Assembly (NCBI RefSeq): GCF_030867095.1
Contig: NC_081824.1
Location: 393,838,829 to 393,902,828, forward strand
Length of the DNA: 64,000 bases
Reading direction: 5' to 3'
From: Alligator mississippiensis
Taxonomy: Eukaryota; Chordata; Crocodylia; Alligatoridae
The position numbers and the translations under genes are program-made. Under the pieces are notes generated by a model that was not told the origin of the DNA, did no database searches, and saw only the letters and a program-made list of their open reading frames with translations. Position 1 is the stretch's first letter, and each line of letters starts with the position of its first letter. This document shows, in pieces, positions 11,270-22,924 of the stretch.

Positions 11270-11560
11270 ATGACCTCCATTCACTTCTGTAGCATCTCTC
11301 AAAGTGCTTTACAAGCACTTGCTAACTCAGCCTGTGAGGGTGGTAGGTGATTATAAGGTTCATTTCACCCACTACTGAAATGCAGCAAGTGTTCAACAAT
11401 GCACAGGAACATTACACAACAATTTAAAGCAGCAAGTCAAGAAGAATACCACAGCCAGTTGAAACTGCAGAAAATCTAGGTAGGCAGAACGTAATTACCC
11501 AAGTTGGAACTAAGCCAGGGCAGCAGGAATTACTCTAATAAAATGTACCTTCGGATCTTT
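11270..11560 (+). repeat. MIR-like SINE remnant
   Basis: 'ctcaaagtgctttacaagca' followed by 'ctgtgagggtggtaggt' resembles the central part of MIR-type SINEs. The tail is heavily diverged. Confidence 0.4.
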
Positions 11561-14500
11561 AGTTGCCTGATTCTCTGTTCTACACCATGTGCAAAAAGAT
11601 GAATCAATGGAGTGTCACAATGCTTTGTAACAACACAGTATTTATTCAGGGTCAAATTGTACCTGGCCTAGTATTTGAGAAGGGGATGAGAGACAGGGGG
11701 TTATGATGGAAGAGAGGGGTACTTTTTCATCCCTCCTTCACATGGTCCTGTAAGAGATAGGCAGAATTGCAACCTCTGTGTTGTCATTTATATTTCAGTA
11801 GATTTAACACTCATCAGTACAGTCTTAACATACTGAAACACAGTCTCTGCACTGAAAACATGGTACATAGACAAGAGTGGAAATAGTGACTAAGTGTGAT
11901 GGACTAACATGCTGGAGGTCATTCAGTAGGTCAGTTTTAAAGTCAGATAAAAAAATTAAGTTTAAAACCAGTCTAAAGCCTTACTCAAAGCATCATGCAG
12001 TCTCCTTGTGGTCCTTAGCCTCTTTCCCATTTGGATCACAGGTCTTTGGGATACTTGGTACTTGAAGAGTAACTGATAGAGATTATGAATCCATTCACTC
12101 CCCACCTTGTATTGAGTGCAGGGATGGTTTGAAAAGGGTTGCAGCTTGTCTTCTATAAATGAAACAACTTTTAGATATGCTCCCGCTCCACATCAGGAAT
12201 TTCAGAAATGATGCACATAGGTTCTAGTGTGTTTTAGGATATATTTCACCATTTGTGTGCCTGGTATAATATATAAAATGAAAATATACAATAATCTGTG
12301 ATTTTTATGATATATATAACATTAAAATATTTAATTTGCTATCATATTGAGGTTATTTATTAATTATTATTTGACTTGTACCATTGAATGGATGATGACC
12401 AGGCTAGTGCAGATGGAACAGAATGAGATAGCGTGTAGATTATTCTCATCAGTATACCTATCTATGTGAAACAAGTTCTATTATTTTGTTGTTTGGAGGT
12501 GCCTTTAATAGATATGTTAATTATTTTACATCTTTTCATAAGCAAAACTATATCTTAAATGACCACTTGGCCTAAGAAAGTATTTCCAGATATGACTAGT
12601 TTTGGAGCCTCTCTCTTAAAACAAGCAAGAAAAGATCTCCTTCAAAATAGTACTCTTGATAAAAGAATGAACTGGTAAGGTAGAGCTGACAGTAAATCTT
12701 ATCTTCTGAAACATTGGGTATTGTCAAAAAACATAGTTTCGATAGAAGATGTCAGATTTTAATTATTTAAAATATTTTCAATGTTTTATTGAAATTAAAT
12801 GCCATGTCTTCATAGTTTCGCCTTGAGTTTCACCTTTTCAACCTACATTTTACTATTTTCTCCTTCTTATCCTCCCTTTCCTCCACCCACTCTATCTTCA
12901 ATAAAATATAACAGGGAGAATGAAATATGTTAACTTTTCTAAAGTTGACTTTATGAAAATAAGAACAGAAAAAAAAAATGTCAGGAGGAAGAAGGGGAGA
13001 TGAGGGTGGGTCACACGTTTCATATTCTGACCATTAGTATTTTATTACATTTATATTGTGGTAGAAGGCAATAGCATGCTGTTTTAGTAAAGCAGAGCTC
13101 ATTGGCCCACACACAGTGCTGCACTAAAATGTCTCTCTGCTTCCAGTTCAGGGACCAATATGCATAGAACTAGCATGCAACTTTCTGTGGAGAGGGGAGA
13201 GAGAGAGAGCAAGAGAGAGCAATTATCATTTAAGAAAATTGTTTCATTTTGAACCTTTTGAATGGAAAATATTATGAAAATGTTTACATTTCCTCCATGT
13301 TTTTGAACCAGCTCTACCATTGAACATATGCCAAAGCCCAGATCAGTACAATGTAAGTCATTTAACTGAGACTCTGATTCGTAGTTTGGATTCTTTCCAA
13401 GTACTGACAGTCACTAAATTGATCTATAATTCTTCAAGAATTCTTAAATGATCAGATCATGCTCTTCATAGATTTGCTGAGCAAATTAACTGGATTCTGA
13501 CAGAGTACTTCTAACTTTCTGCTATTTTTGCAGTTCTTTTCCTGGCACTAATAGTTTCTTTCCATAGTGGGCAAGGTATTCCATTCTCAATGCCCATTTA
13601 CAATGCTTAATGTGCAATTCAAGCAAATAAGAGACACTGTTGGACAGGGAACTGTGGGAAGCATCTTAAAAGTGTAATGAGTTTCTTTCTCAGGAGTACC
13701 ACATATGTTGCACTCTTCCCTAAAAATCCCTGAAAGGAACCCCATAAGGTATTCAAATAGAATTTATACTAAATCCAGCATGAAATGTCTACCACAAAAT
13801 CCAAAGTAGAATGTTGAATAGAATCTGTTCAAAATGGTGCAAAATTGACCACAAGGAATAAATCATAAGGCAGCAACCTTTTAAACTGACTTGAATTTTT
13901 TGTGCGTTCATGGCTACACTCTGTGCCTACAATAAATTCGATAACTGGCTGTTTTCCAAGAAACATGAGAAGTGAGAGAAGGGTGCATTGCCATGGCTGC
14001 TCCTGGTTAAAAGGACAGATTCTCTGTTTCTAAACAGTTTATTTTTAATAATTTATCACAATGGCAATAGAAGATGCACAATCAAGGACCTAGATGACTC
14101 GGGGGGATTACTGTTTAGATACGCTGACTTTGACCTTTAGGTTGCCAGTACAAAGCACAGATTACTAATGACTTAGAGCTGTTATTTTCTGGTGGCTGCT
14201 TAGTATCCAAAAGTGTATAAAGTTTGTGAGTTCAAGTACAATCCCAGTGTTCAGAGGTCCACTTCAGAAAGAATAGAACCATAACAGGAATCGAGTGCAT
14301 CCTTGATGGTAGGATAAATGAAGAGGTTAAGGCATGAAGACAGCAGGGTGAGTGGGGCACTAGCTAAGGACAGTGATTCAGAGGGGGTGCCAACCATAGT
14401 CCATAGTGCTCCCCGCAACACTCTGGCACTTGGCTCTGACACAAACACACTCCAAACCTTGCTCTGTGATGTTGTGGCCAGAGTACCAAGATTGATTATA

Positions 14501-15020
14501 ATGTTTCCAGGTCAGGGACTGTATTGACATGAAAACAGAACTGGCTTCTTAATGTTAAAGTTGGTTTTCCCCAAGTAAGGACAGAAATATATTGCCAGAG
14601 GACAGAGCACAGTACCAAGAACTTTGTATGGCTGCTGGATCCGCTCTATTTATTGGCAAAAATCCCACATATTGATGGTTCAAGATTAGACTCAGAAAGA
14701 ACTTATACCAGCTCCTACCATAAGTAATATGCTCCCTATACATGTCTAAAAAAATATGAAAAATGTAATAAACCTGTTAATCATATTGCTACTCTGACAC
14801 CAGACACTGGGAAAAGTTCCTGTGATAGTATTCAATGCACATCTGAAATACCAGTAATAGAGCAAAGTAGAAACATAAATGCACATGTAAAAAAGAAACT
14901 TGAGAAACCAAATGTTCCATTCTAAATATAATCTTAGTTTTTATCTAACAAAATATGAACACCATTTAACTGTAAATACTGGAAATCTCTAATAGTATAT
15001 ACCAGGGCTGTACAAAACAT
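11561..15020. other. AT-rich sequence, no gene seen
   Basis: No supported coding region. A short GA-rich run lies at ~13,196-13,220. The small minus-strand frame at 14,251-14,448 is discussed among the rejected items. Confidence 0.4.
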
Positions 15021-15024
15021 GTTT

Positions 15025-16812
15025 TTCAGATATATAGGGAGTAAAAGGAAGGCCCAGGCAGTATAGGACCACTACTGAACAGGCAAAAGCAATTAGTGAC
15101 AGACAGGGGGGACAAGGCTGAACTCTTCAATGAGTTATTTGCCTCAGTATTCCTAAACAAGGGGCAAGACAAGTTTCACAATGGGATCATACAGAGAAAA
15201 CATCAGGGCACCAGACTGCCAAGCATTGACCCTGAGATAGTGCAGAGTAACTTGGAAGGACTGGATGCATGTAAGTCAGCAGGCCTGGATGAGCTCCATC
15301 TGAGGGTACTGAAGGCACTGGCTGATGTCATTGCACAGCCACTGGTGGGAATATTTGAGCACTCGTGGCACATGGGCCAGATCCTGGAGGACTGGAAAAG
15401 GGCCAGTTTGGTCCCTATTTTCAAGAAGGGGAGGAAGGAGGATCCAAGCAACTACAGGCCAGTCAGTCTCACCTCCATCCTTGGTAAAGTCTTTGAAAAG
15501 ATTGTTAAGGCTCATATATGTGAGAGCCCAGCAGGAAAAATTATGCTGAGGGGAAAGCAGCATGGGTTTGTAGCAAGTAGATCATGCCTGCCTAATCTAG
15601 TCTCTTTTTATGACCAGGTTACAAAACACCTGGATGCAGGAATAGGGGATGTCGTTTACTTAGATTTCAGGAAGGCCTTCAATATGGTATCCCACCCCAT
15701 ACTGGTGAATAAATTAAGAGGCTGTGATTGGATGATTACACAGCCCGGTGGGTGGCAAATTGACTAGAGGGTCATACCCAGAGAGTGGTGGTGGATGGGT
15801 CAGTTTTGACCTGGAAGGACGTGGGCAGGGGGGTCCCGCAGGGCTCGGTCCTTGGACCGATACTCTTCAATATCTTCATCAGTGACTTGTATGAGGGAGT
15901 GAAGTGTATTCTGTCCAAGTTTGCAGATAATACAAAACTGTGGGAAGAAGTGGACACGCCGGAGGGCAGGGAACAACTACAAGCAGACCTGGACAGGTTG
16001 GACAAATGGGCAGAAAACAATAGAATGTGATTAAAACAAGGAGAAATGCAAAGTGCTGCACCTAGGGAGGAAAAATGTCCAGCACACCTACAGTCTAGGA
16101 AATGACCTGCTCAGCAGCATGGAAGCGGAAAGGGATCTTGAAGTCCTAGTGGACTCCAAGATGAACATGAGTTGTCAGTGTGACTAAGTCATCACCAAAG
16201 CTAACTGCACTGCATCTTGCATCAGTAGATGCCTGACAAACAGAACCAAGGAGGTGATAATTCCCCTCTATCGGGCACTGATCAGACTGCAGTTGGAATA
16301 CTGTGTGTAATTTTGGGCGCCACACTTCAAGAGGGATGTGGATAACCTGGAGAGGGTCCAGAGAAGGGCCACTCATATGGTTAAGGGCTTGTAGGCCAAG
16401 CCCTATGAAGAGACACTAGAGCACCTGGACTTCTTCAGCCTCCTCAAGAGAAGGTTGAGAGGCAACATTGTGGCTGCCTATAAATTCATCACAGGGGCAC
16501 AGAAGAGAATTGGTGAGGCTCTACTCACCAAGGTGCCCTTGGGTGTTACAAGAAATAATGGCTATAAACTAGCAGAGAGAAGATTTAGACTGGACATTAG
16601 GAGGAACTTCTGCACAGTTAGAGTGGCTAAAATCTGGAATGGGCTCCCAAGGAAGGTGGTGCTGTCCCCTACCCTGAGGGTCTTCAAGGGGAGGTTAGAT
16701 AGGCATCTGGTTGGGGTCATCTGAACCCAGAACACTTTCCTGCCTATGCAGGGGGTCGGACTTGATGATCTATTGAGGTCCCTTCTGACCCTAACATCTA
16801 TGAATCTATTAA
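15025..16812 (+). mobile_element. CR1 LINE, copy 2 (5'-truncated, complete 3' end)
   Basis: Homology to copy 1 starts abruptly at 'tttttcagatatataggg'. It runs through the reverse transcriptase to a complete CR1 3' end: 'gggggtcggacttgatgatc', 'ggtcccttctgaccc' and the terminal 'atctatgaatctatt' repeat. This is the normal structure of a LINE copied from its 3' end. No clear target duplication is visible, which is common for CR1. Confidence 0.93.
15096..16724 (+). pseudogene. CR1 ORF2 reverse transcriptase, heavily broken
   Basis: The same protein segment as in copy 1, but with more damage. A one-base deletion near 15,728 shifts the frame inside the 'RGCD' region, and a Trp codon shortly after has become TGA. 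A further stop at 16,028 follows 'AENNRM', and additional stops lie in 'CDE' (~16,185), 'CVQF' (~16,308) and 'KGL*A' (~16,392). The catalytic motif reads FADN (15,920-15,931) instead of FADD, so the second aspartate is lost. Motifs still legible are '[17 protein letters not shown]', '[13 protein letters not shown]' and '[20 protein letters not shown]'. It is an inactive relic. Confidence 0.92.
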
Positions 16813-17120
16813 TCTGGTTCCCCTCAGGCTTCATGAAGCCTCTAGACTCTGAAAACTAAATCTTCTGCTTCCAAGTGGCAGTGCAGGGCCCAGGGGTCCG
16901 TTTGTTGCCTGTACAAGCTATGCAGGGGTTATGGTGCCATGTGCCACTGGTTCAGTCCACATGATGGGAGCCTGCATGTGACACCCCTCCTCAAATTACA
17001 ATCAAATGTAAATTTCCAGGGGGAAGTCATCTCAGTGGCCACCTCTCTCAGAGAGTAAACACTGATGAAGAGATCTAGCACAGGTTCCACTGCACAAGCG
17101 CTTCCTTCTGGAAATTGCTT
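16813..17120. other. Unassigned sequence between two LINE remnants
   Basis: Moderate GC content, no recognisable feature. It may be an extension of the diverged LINE that follows. Confidence 0.3.
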
Positions 17121-17124
17121 CAGC

Positions 17125-17565
17125 TTATTTGTATTGATTGCAGTCTCGAGAAACACACCAAGATCCAGGTCTACAACAGAGACATCATCCCCTATCTTCT
17201 CTACAGATGTGAAACTTAGGTGACCGGCTGTCATCATCTCAAGAGCCTGGAGGGATCTGATTTACGATGCCTCTGGAAAATCCTCCACATCAAAAGGCAA
17301 GATAGTGCAATGAAGCCAGCATTGAGATGGTGTTCCTTAAGTATCAACTTCACTGGACCAGACATTGTTTGAAGATGCCTGACTTGGCTCCCCAGATAAG
17401 CGCTCTACTCTCAGTTTAGTTGTGGCCTGAGATCTTTTGGCATCCAGAGTACAAGGACACATTAAAGCATACCTCAAGAAAATGGACCCCAACAACAAGA
17501 GCTGGGAGGTCCTGGCTGCTAAGTAACTCCCATAACACTGCAGCTTCAACCAACTGGAAGCCTAA
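17125..17565 (+). pseudogene. Non-CR1 LINE ORF2 C-terminal remnant
   Basis: Reading across frameshifts gives 'VYNRDIIPYLLYRCET' (~17,170-17,218), then 'LRCLWKILHIKRQD' (~17,262-17,305), then 'KMPDLAP' and 'YKDTLKH'. This order (YGCETW-like, LRRILHI-W-D, RMPD, RYKDTLK) is the conserved C-terminal part of a vertebrate non-LTR reverse transcriptase outside the CR1 group. I cannot name the clade with certainty. Several indels and stops interrupt it. Confidence 0.6.
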
Positions 17566-17667
17566 TTTGAAGACAAGTATCTTGCACTCAAAGCACAGAA
17601 GAGAGGGCAGAGGAAGGAAAAGGAGAGAAATCCTAGTCTACAGCCAACTCTCCCGTGTGGAAAGACT

Positions 17668-17756
17668 TGCAACTTCTGAGGATGGATCTGTGGTTCAAGG
17701 ACTGGACTTTTACATCAATTCAAGACCCATTAATGAGCTGTGGCAGAGATCATGAA
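17668..17756 (+). repeat. 3' portion of the same LINE (sense)
   Basis: The segment around 'gaggatggatctgtggttca' and 'gagctgtggcagagatcat' matches, in reverse complement, the segment at 18,345-18,433. It lies directly downstream of the LINE coding remnant, so it is probably its 3' untranslated part. Confidence 0.6.
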
Positions 17757-18344
17757 TGGATTACCAATAATGATGCTTCTGGCAAGGAGTAGAGGGGGGT
17801 GGGAACCACATGTTTCTACCACTACTGCAGCCTTATGGTAGAGAGAGTACGCAGGAGGGGAGATGCCCCCAGAGTATGCAGCTCATGTGGGGGTGTGGCC
17901 TGGGACTATGCACATATGCCACATGCAGCCCCCAGTTGCTCTGAAATTGGACAGCTGTTGAACATGCTACCACCTCCCTGAACAGTGGTATTTCATTGTA
18001 CTACACAAAAACTATTCCTTTAAAGGTATTTGTTTGCACAATCGTCTAGCATATAATCTAGAATTGTGGTTCTACCACATTTGTGACCCTGAACATTACA
18101 GAAGATTGTGTTTAAATATGAGGGCAAGAATCAGTGAACATCCTTTGCAATAATATTACAACAAATGAACCATGACTGATCAGTGTTATAATGGTATGAG
18201 TCTCTGGGGTATTGCTTTATTTGGTTAGTTGTTTCATATGAGCATCTACAAAATACATTTCTTGGGCACATGGACAGTATGTTTTCAAGGAGTCCCTGCA
18301 CCACTGAGTCGTCATATATTTATGACATAAAATAATATATGAGG

Positions 18345-18433
18345 ATGATCTCTGCCACAGCTCACTGAAGGGTCTTGAGGTGATATTGAAGTTCAATCCT
18401 TGAGCCACAGATTCATTCTCAGCTCTTCCCAAA
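18345..18433 (-). repeat. 3' portion of a LINE (antisense copy)
   Basis: The reverse complement is closely related to 17,668-17,756, sharing 'gagctgtggcagagatcat'. The two form an inverted pair ~600 bp apart, either from two independent insertions or from a local inverted duplication. Confidence 0.65.
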
Positions 18434-18439
18434 GGGGGG

Positions 18440-21400
18440 AGTAGGTCATAGGCTGGAATTTCTCTCCTTTAAAAAAAAAAAAAAATCTGGCTAAAGGTGC
18501 AAGATATTGTGACATTATTCCACAAATTATAATAAAGGTTATCTTTTATTCTAGGAACATTAATCTAAAAGGTATTTGTAAGAAATCTTGACACTAATTT
18601 GCTTACCCTTTTTCTTTGTAAGATGATCATACATTCAAAATATTCCCTCGTGGGTGCCAACATGTAGCACTTAAGTCCATAGCTTGGCACTGAAATATGA
18701 TTTGTCTGCCTTTTTTTAATCTCCTGTTGACTTCAGGGAAATGATTCTTGAGCCCTTAGCATTTCTGGAGATCTGGAGTGGCATTTCAGGCCACTAATAT
18801 TTACATTAATGACTAATATTTATGTTCCTCACATAGATTCGGTAACCTCACCTTTAGTATGTATGTAAAACTCAGCCTTCTCCTTCCCTGAATAAGCATA
18901 CCTAACTCCTTTTGTTTTACCAAGTTGAAGACAAAACTTCCACCTTTTCTTTCCTTCCTTTATGACAAGGGAATATTCTCAAGGACAAGCAAAGTCATGA
19001 TATTCCCTTTTTAAAAAAAAATTAATTCAGGCCAATGTTTCTTCTGGGGACCTGTTCTTACAGTATTTTCTCTATAGCGGGACTTCATATATGTAGGCTT
19101 ACTATTGAGAAAATGCTCTAAGAATAGCATTCCCCAGAAGAGAAACACACAGGCACACACATAGATATATATGCTAGCCAAGTAGTTTCAATATTCTTTT
19201 GAAACTACTTGTCTAGCATGTGTTTTAAGTAAAATATAAATTCTACAGGAGAAAAGTGGGAATACCAGAATTCTATGGGGAGACTCAAAATCCATGAAGT
19301 GTTTGGAAATTCAACATTCATTGATTTTTAGTTCTCTTGACCACAGATACTTTGCTGCCTATCTCAGATTGTCAATTTCATTTGTGGTTCAGTTTTGTAC
19401 ATATTTCTGTTCCTGAGATCAAATATTGACTGGGAAGGAGGAAAGCAAATTCATGATAAGCATTTTAAAATGTGTGGTTAAGGAAGGAAAGGGTAGGAAG
19501 AGAGGATCAATTATTTACTGTATTACAAGTGAGTTAAAACTACTCTTCTACAGGGTCTCTTCATTTGGAATGTTCTTGTTGATGTAGTTAGAAATCAGAA
19601 CTTCTCATATTCACAGATTATTTCTATCTTTTATTTATTTCTTCTTGGGGGACATGAAGAAAATAATTGCAAATCATTGGTCTCCCATTATAATATTCAC
19701 AGTAAAAATAACATACCAGATCTTCAGCGGCTGTTAATCAATAGTCCATTGATCTGAGCACTCACAAGGTAAGAATATGTCCTATTGACATTATTGTCCA
19801 GATGTACAACCTCCTAGCAACTAAAATATCCCTAAAATAAAATAATGATATAAAATACCATCCATGAAGTATTTATACTGCAGGATGAGAAATTATAGAT
19901 TTGAGAAACATATTGCTACTGTTTGTACATTTTTTTTGCCTCCTCTAAGTACTATTAGTTGTTCTAGAGAACAAAGCTTTCTCTACTCTTTTATTTTTAT
20001 TAAGACAAGGTTACATCTCAATTAGCTTGCAATTATGCAAAAATTCATTGCCAAAGTATTTGAAAAGGTAATTTGTGATGATTAACAAAAGTGGATCTTA
20101 TCAGATAACTGTAGATGAATAAATGCAATTGTTACAACCTAGGTCACTAAATAACTTAGAGGGTTGTTGTAACTGTAGATTCACTATCAGTTTGCAAGCT
20201 AGAGAATGTGCTAAAATTAAGAGTAATTCATGCATCAATCCACAAAGTGAATTACTGTAATCAGTAAATTAGAATTCCATATTTTTTGTATTCATGGGGG
20301 CTTGAGAAAGCAATGAAATGATCTTGGATGTTAATAAGACTCTATGATGTCAAGAGTTTTCTTATGATGGTGAGCTTCTTGAGAGGAAAGGTCAAAGTGG
20401 TTTTTAGAGATTTTAGTTCAGTGCAGGGAATAAGAGCATGCAATTTAAAATAATATATATAAATAAATAAAATTTAAAAAGAAAAAGAAACGAAGAATGC
20501 ACTTGTTGAGGCTTCAGTACCTCTTCAGCAGAGGGCACTTGGATAATTTCTGATCCATAGATCTTCTGAGTGTGGTTTAGCATTTTGAAGATTTATGAAA
20601 AAACATGCCCACAAAAGCAATGCAAGAAGAAGGAGAAAGAAGAAAGATGTTGCTTAAACTACTTTATGTTGAACTGGCAGGTGATTTTCCTCATCTGCCT
20701 TGTTCCATCCAGGCTTCCTCATTCTTACTAATTTCCTTTCCTGCTTATGACTAGATCCATTCATTCATTCATTCATTCCACATGTTTGAAAAAGGTCTTC
20801 TTCTCCCAATATATCAAAGATTCTTCAACCTCTTCCTTCAAACTTTCTTCTTTTTTTTTTTTATTATATGCACTCTGGTGGAGCTTAGAAGCCTTAATTA
20901 TAAACAAGTACTCCATTGCTGTACAAAGATGGAACAAAGATGCAGGTGCTAATCCAAGGATTTTACAAACTACACGTAGGGAAAGAGGCAATCAGATGTA
21001 ACCAGTTAAGGGAAATACAAAGACATAATAATAAAATATTGGCCAACATGATAAACAGTTCTATCAGCACACCAGCATCTTAAGCACAGCCAGGTATTTT
21101 GGTAGGCATTAGAGTAAAAGAGAATTGTATGGAAGATATGAAAGAAGTAGGTTTGCAGATGTTTGTAGGGAGCTGCCTTAAGCCTGAAGGAAGCAGAGGA
21201 AGTAGAATGAAAGAACTTATTTAAAAAAAAAAAATTAACAGTAGGGAATAGATTGGTATCTTTGGTGAAGATTTCAACCTCTGAACAGTAAATTATAATT
21301 AATAGAGGAAGTTGTGATGGGCTGCAAAGAGTCTTCAAAATAAATTCCTTGTTCGGTAGCAAACAACAGAGGTTCTGATGTTCCTGAGGCCCCCTCTCTA

Positions 21401-21450
21401 CATATTACAGACATTGTTCAATTAACATGCAAATAACTATTGCAGAATAA
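18440..21450. other. AT-rich sequence, no gene seen
   Basis: Contains an A-run at ~18,471-18,485, a near-perfect hairpin (listed separately) and a short (CATT)n run at ~20,758-20,778. No coding region is supported. Confidence 0.4.
19171..19219. repeat. Near-perfect 21-bp hairpin
   Basis: Arms 19,171-19,191 and 19,199-19,219 pair at 20 of 21 positions around a 7-base loop (tattctt). It could be a very short inverted-repeat element or the stem of a small hairpin RNA. Nothing in the flanks identifies a transcript. Confidence 0.75.
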
Positions 21451-21458
21451 AAAGCTCC

Positions 21459-21510
21459 AACCAGCTATAATGTTAGATTTTGAAAATGTATGATAACTTT
21501 ATAGCTGGTT
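21459..21510. repeat. 12-bp inverted repeat
   Basis: aaccagctataa (21,459-21,470) and ttatagctggtt (21,499-21,510) are perfect reverse complements separated by 28 bases. It lies immediately before the GC-rich minisatellite region and may mark the end of a small element. Confidence 0.6.
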
Positions 21511-21609
21511 GCTATCCAGCTTTAATGTACACATGTAGTAGGGGCTGCCCTGCAGCTGGGAGTCCCATTATCTGACAGGCCTCCCAGCTACAGGGGTGCA
21601 CATGCCCAA

Positions 21610-21965
21610 CAACACCCCCCCCCCCCGAGTCCTAGGGGTTGCAGCAGCCGTGTTCCTCAGGGTCCAGGGATTCCATGCATACCTCAACACTGAGGATTGC
21701 ATCTGCCACAGCCCCCAGGGTGCATGGTTTTCACACACCCTCAACCCTAAGTATCATGGCCGCCATGACCCCTAGGGCTCAGGGCTGTGGGAAACTCCTG
21801 GGGCTGGAGCATTGTTGCAGAGGCAATCCCCGAAACCCCAAGAGTGCAGGGAAACCCCCAGGGCTGGAGGATTGCTTCAGGGACATTCCCCCTTCTGCAG
21901 GGGTGCAAAGAAACCCCTGGGGCTTGAGAATCACAGAAATCCCTGCACCCATGGGATGGGGGAAT
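21610..21965 (+). repeat. Degenerate ~60-bp GC-rich minisatellite
   Basis: After a C-run at ~21,614-21,626, a diverged unit recurs about every 60 bases: 'ggctggagcattgttgcag', 'ggctggaggattgcttcag' and 'ggcttgagaatcac', each linked by 'gcagggaaaccccc'- or 'gcaaagaaacccctg'-like text. Because 60 is a multiple of three, a frame stays open through it (21,639-22,187, 182 residues). That frame shows diverged 20-residue repeats (for example 'GKLLGLEHCC', 'GKPPGLEDCF', 'RNPWGLRIT') and is probably not a gene. Confidence 0.6.
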
Positions 21966-22649
21966 CACCCCTGTGTTGATCCTCCTGCTCCAGGTTGCAC
22001 AGGCTGCCTCTGCATCTGGGAATTTCTCAACTGGGCTGCACTGGGATCCCTGCAGGAGAACCCCATTTCTTGCCAGTGCAGGAGGAGCCTTGGATTGGGC
22101 ACCTTTTGCACCAACAATAAGGTACAAGGTGTGATCCCACAATTGCATCTCTGTAATGTACTTGTGGCATGGCAGGAGGTGCAATGATATGATTTGCACA
22201 TTACAGCCCATCACGCCTTTCCCTGCACAGGTAGAGAAGACCTGAAAGTCTCTTCCTGCATAACCATTGCCCTTCTTCATTCCCTGACATTCTCTGTCCA
22301 TGTAGAGAGAACATTCAAAGTGTTGTCACTGGGGTTGAGGGGATGAAGGCTACAGTGTATAATATTTACACATTTCTGTAACCTGTGATAGACTAGTGGT
22401 CAGATTCTATTTGAGCTATAAGGCGAGAAAGTGAATTTATGTGCCCAAGTATGATTCTATTCCACCCTATTTGAGTCCTGAAAGACTGAGTAACAAAAAA
22501 GCAGCAAGGAAGAGGAGCACATGCCTACTTTTTGTATTACCTGTTTTACAGTGTGGAATAGAATCAACTTCATGTGCTTATGGCCATTTAAATGACTAAC
22601 ATGTGGAATGAAACCTGGGCCTAAATGTCCCCTGTGGCTATTCACAATG

Positions 22650-22917
22650 GGCATGTCTACACATGACATTGCTTTGCTGTAGTGATGTGTCACAGCAACA
22701 TAGCATCTATGGGTGTTTACATGTGACCAGCAGTTACTTCATCATAGTGGTGCACTCCCCCATTATAGTGCACTGCTTCAGTGAAGTACTTGCTAAAAAA
22801 AAGTGCACTTCCGATATGGCACAGTACAAGCAGTTACTGCACCATGCTTAATTTTGGAAGTACTAAAGCACAGCGCAGTAACAACGTCACTAGAAGGAAA
22901 TGTGTAGATGCACCTGA
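22650..22917. mobile_element. MITE of the 'GCATGTCTACA' family, copy 1
   Basis: The left end GGGCATGTCTACACATG and the right end, read in reverse as GGTGCATCTACACATTT, form inverted repeats. The interior has many short 'gcagtaa' and 'gtgca' motifs. There is no coding capacity. Related copies are at 46.9, 49.4, 56.4 and 61.7 kb. Confidence 0.6.
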
Positions 22918-22924
22918 TGAGAAG

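Noticed and set aside
14251..14448. Minus-strand frame with 'LTLLSSCLNLFIYPTIKDAL', reminiscent of the seventh helix of a G-protein-coupled receptor
   Set aside because: It starts at GTG, is only 65 residues, a stop lies close upstream, and no other receptor helices are found on either side. The match is too short to support a gene or pseudogene.
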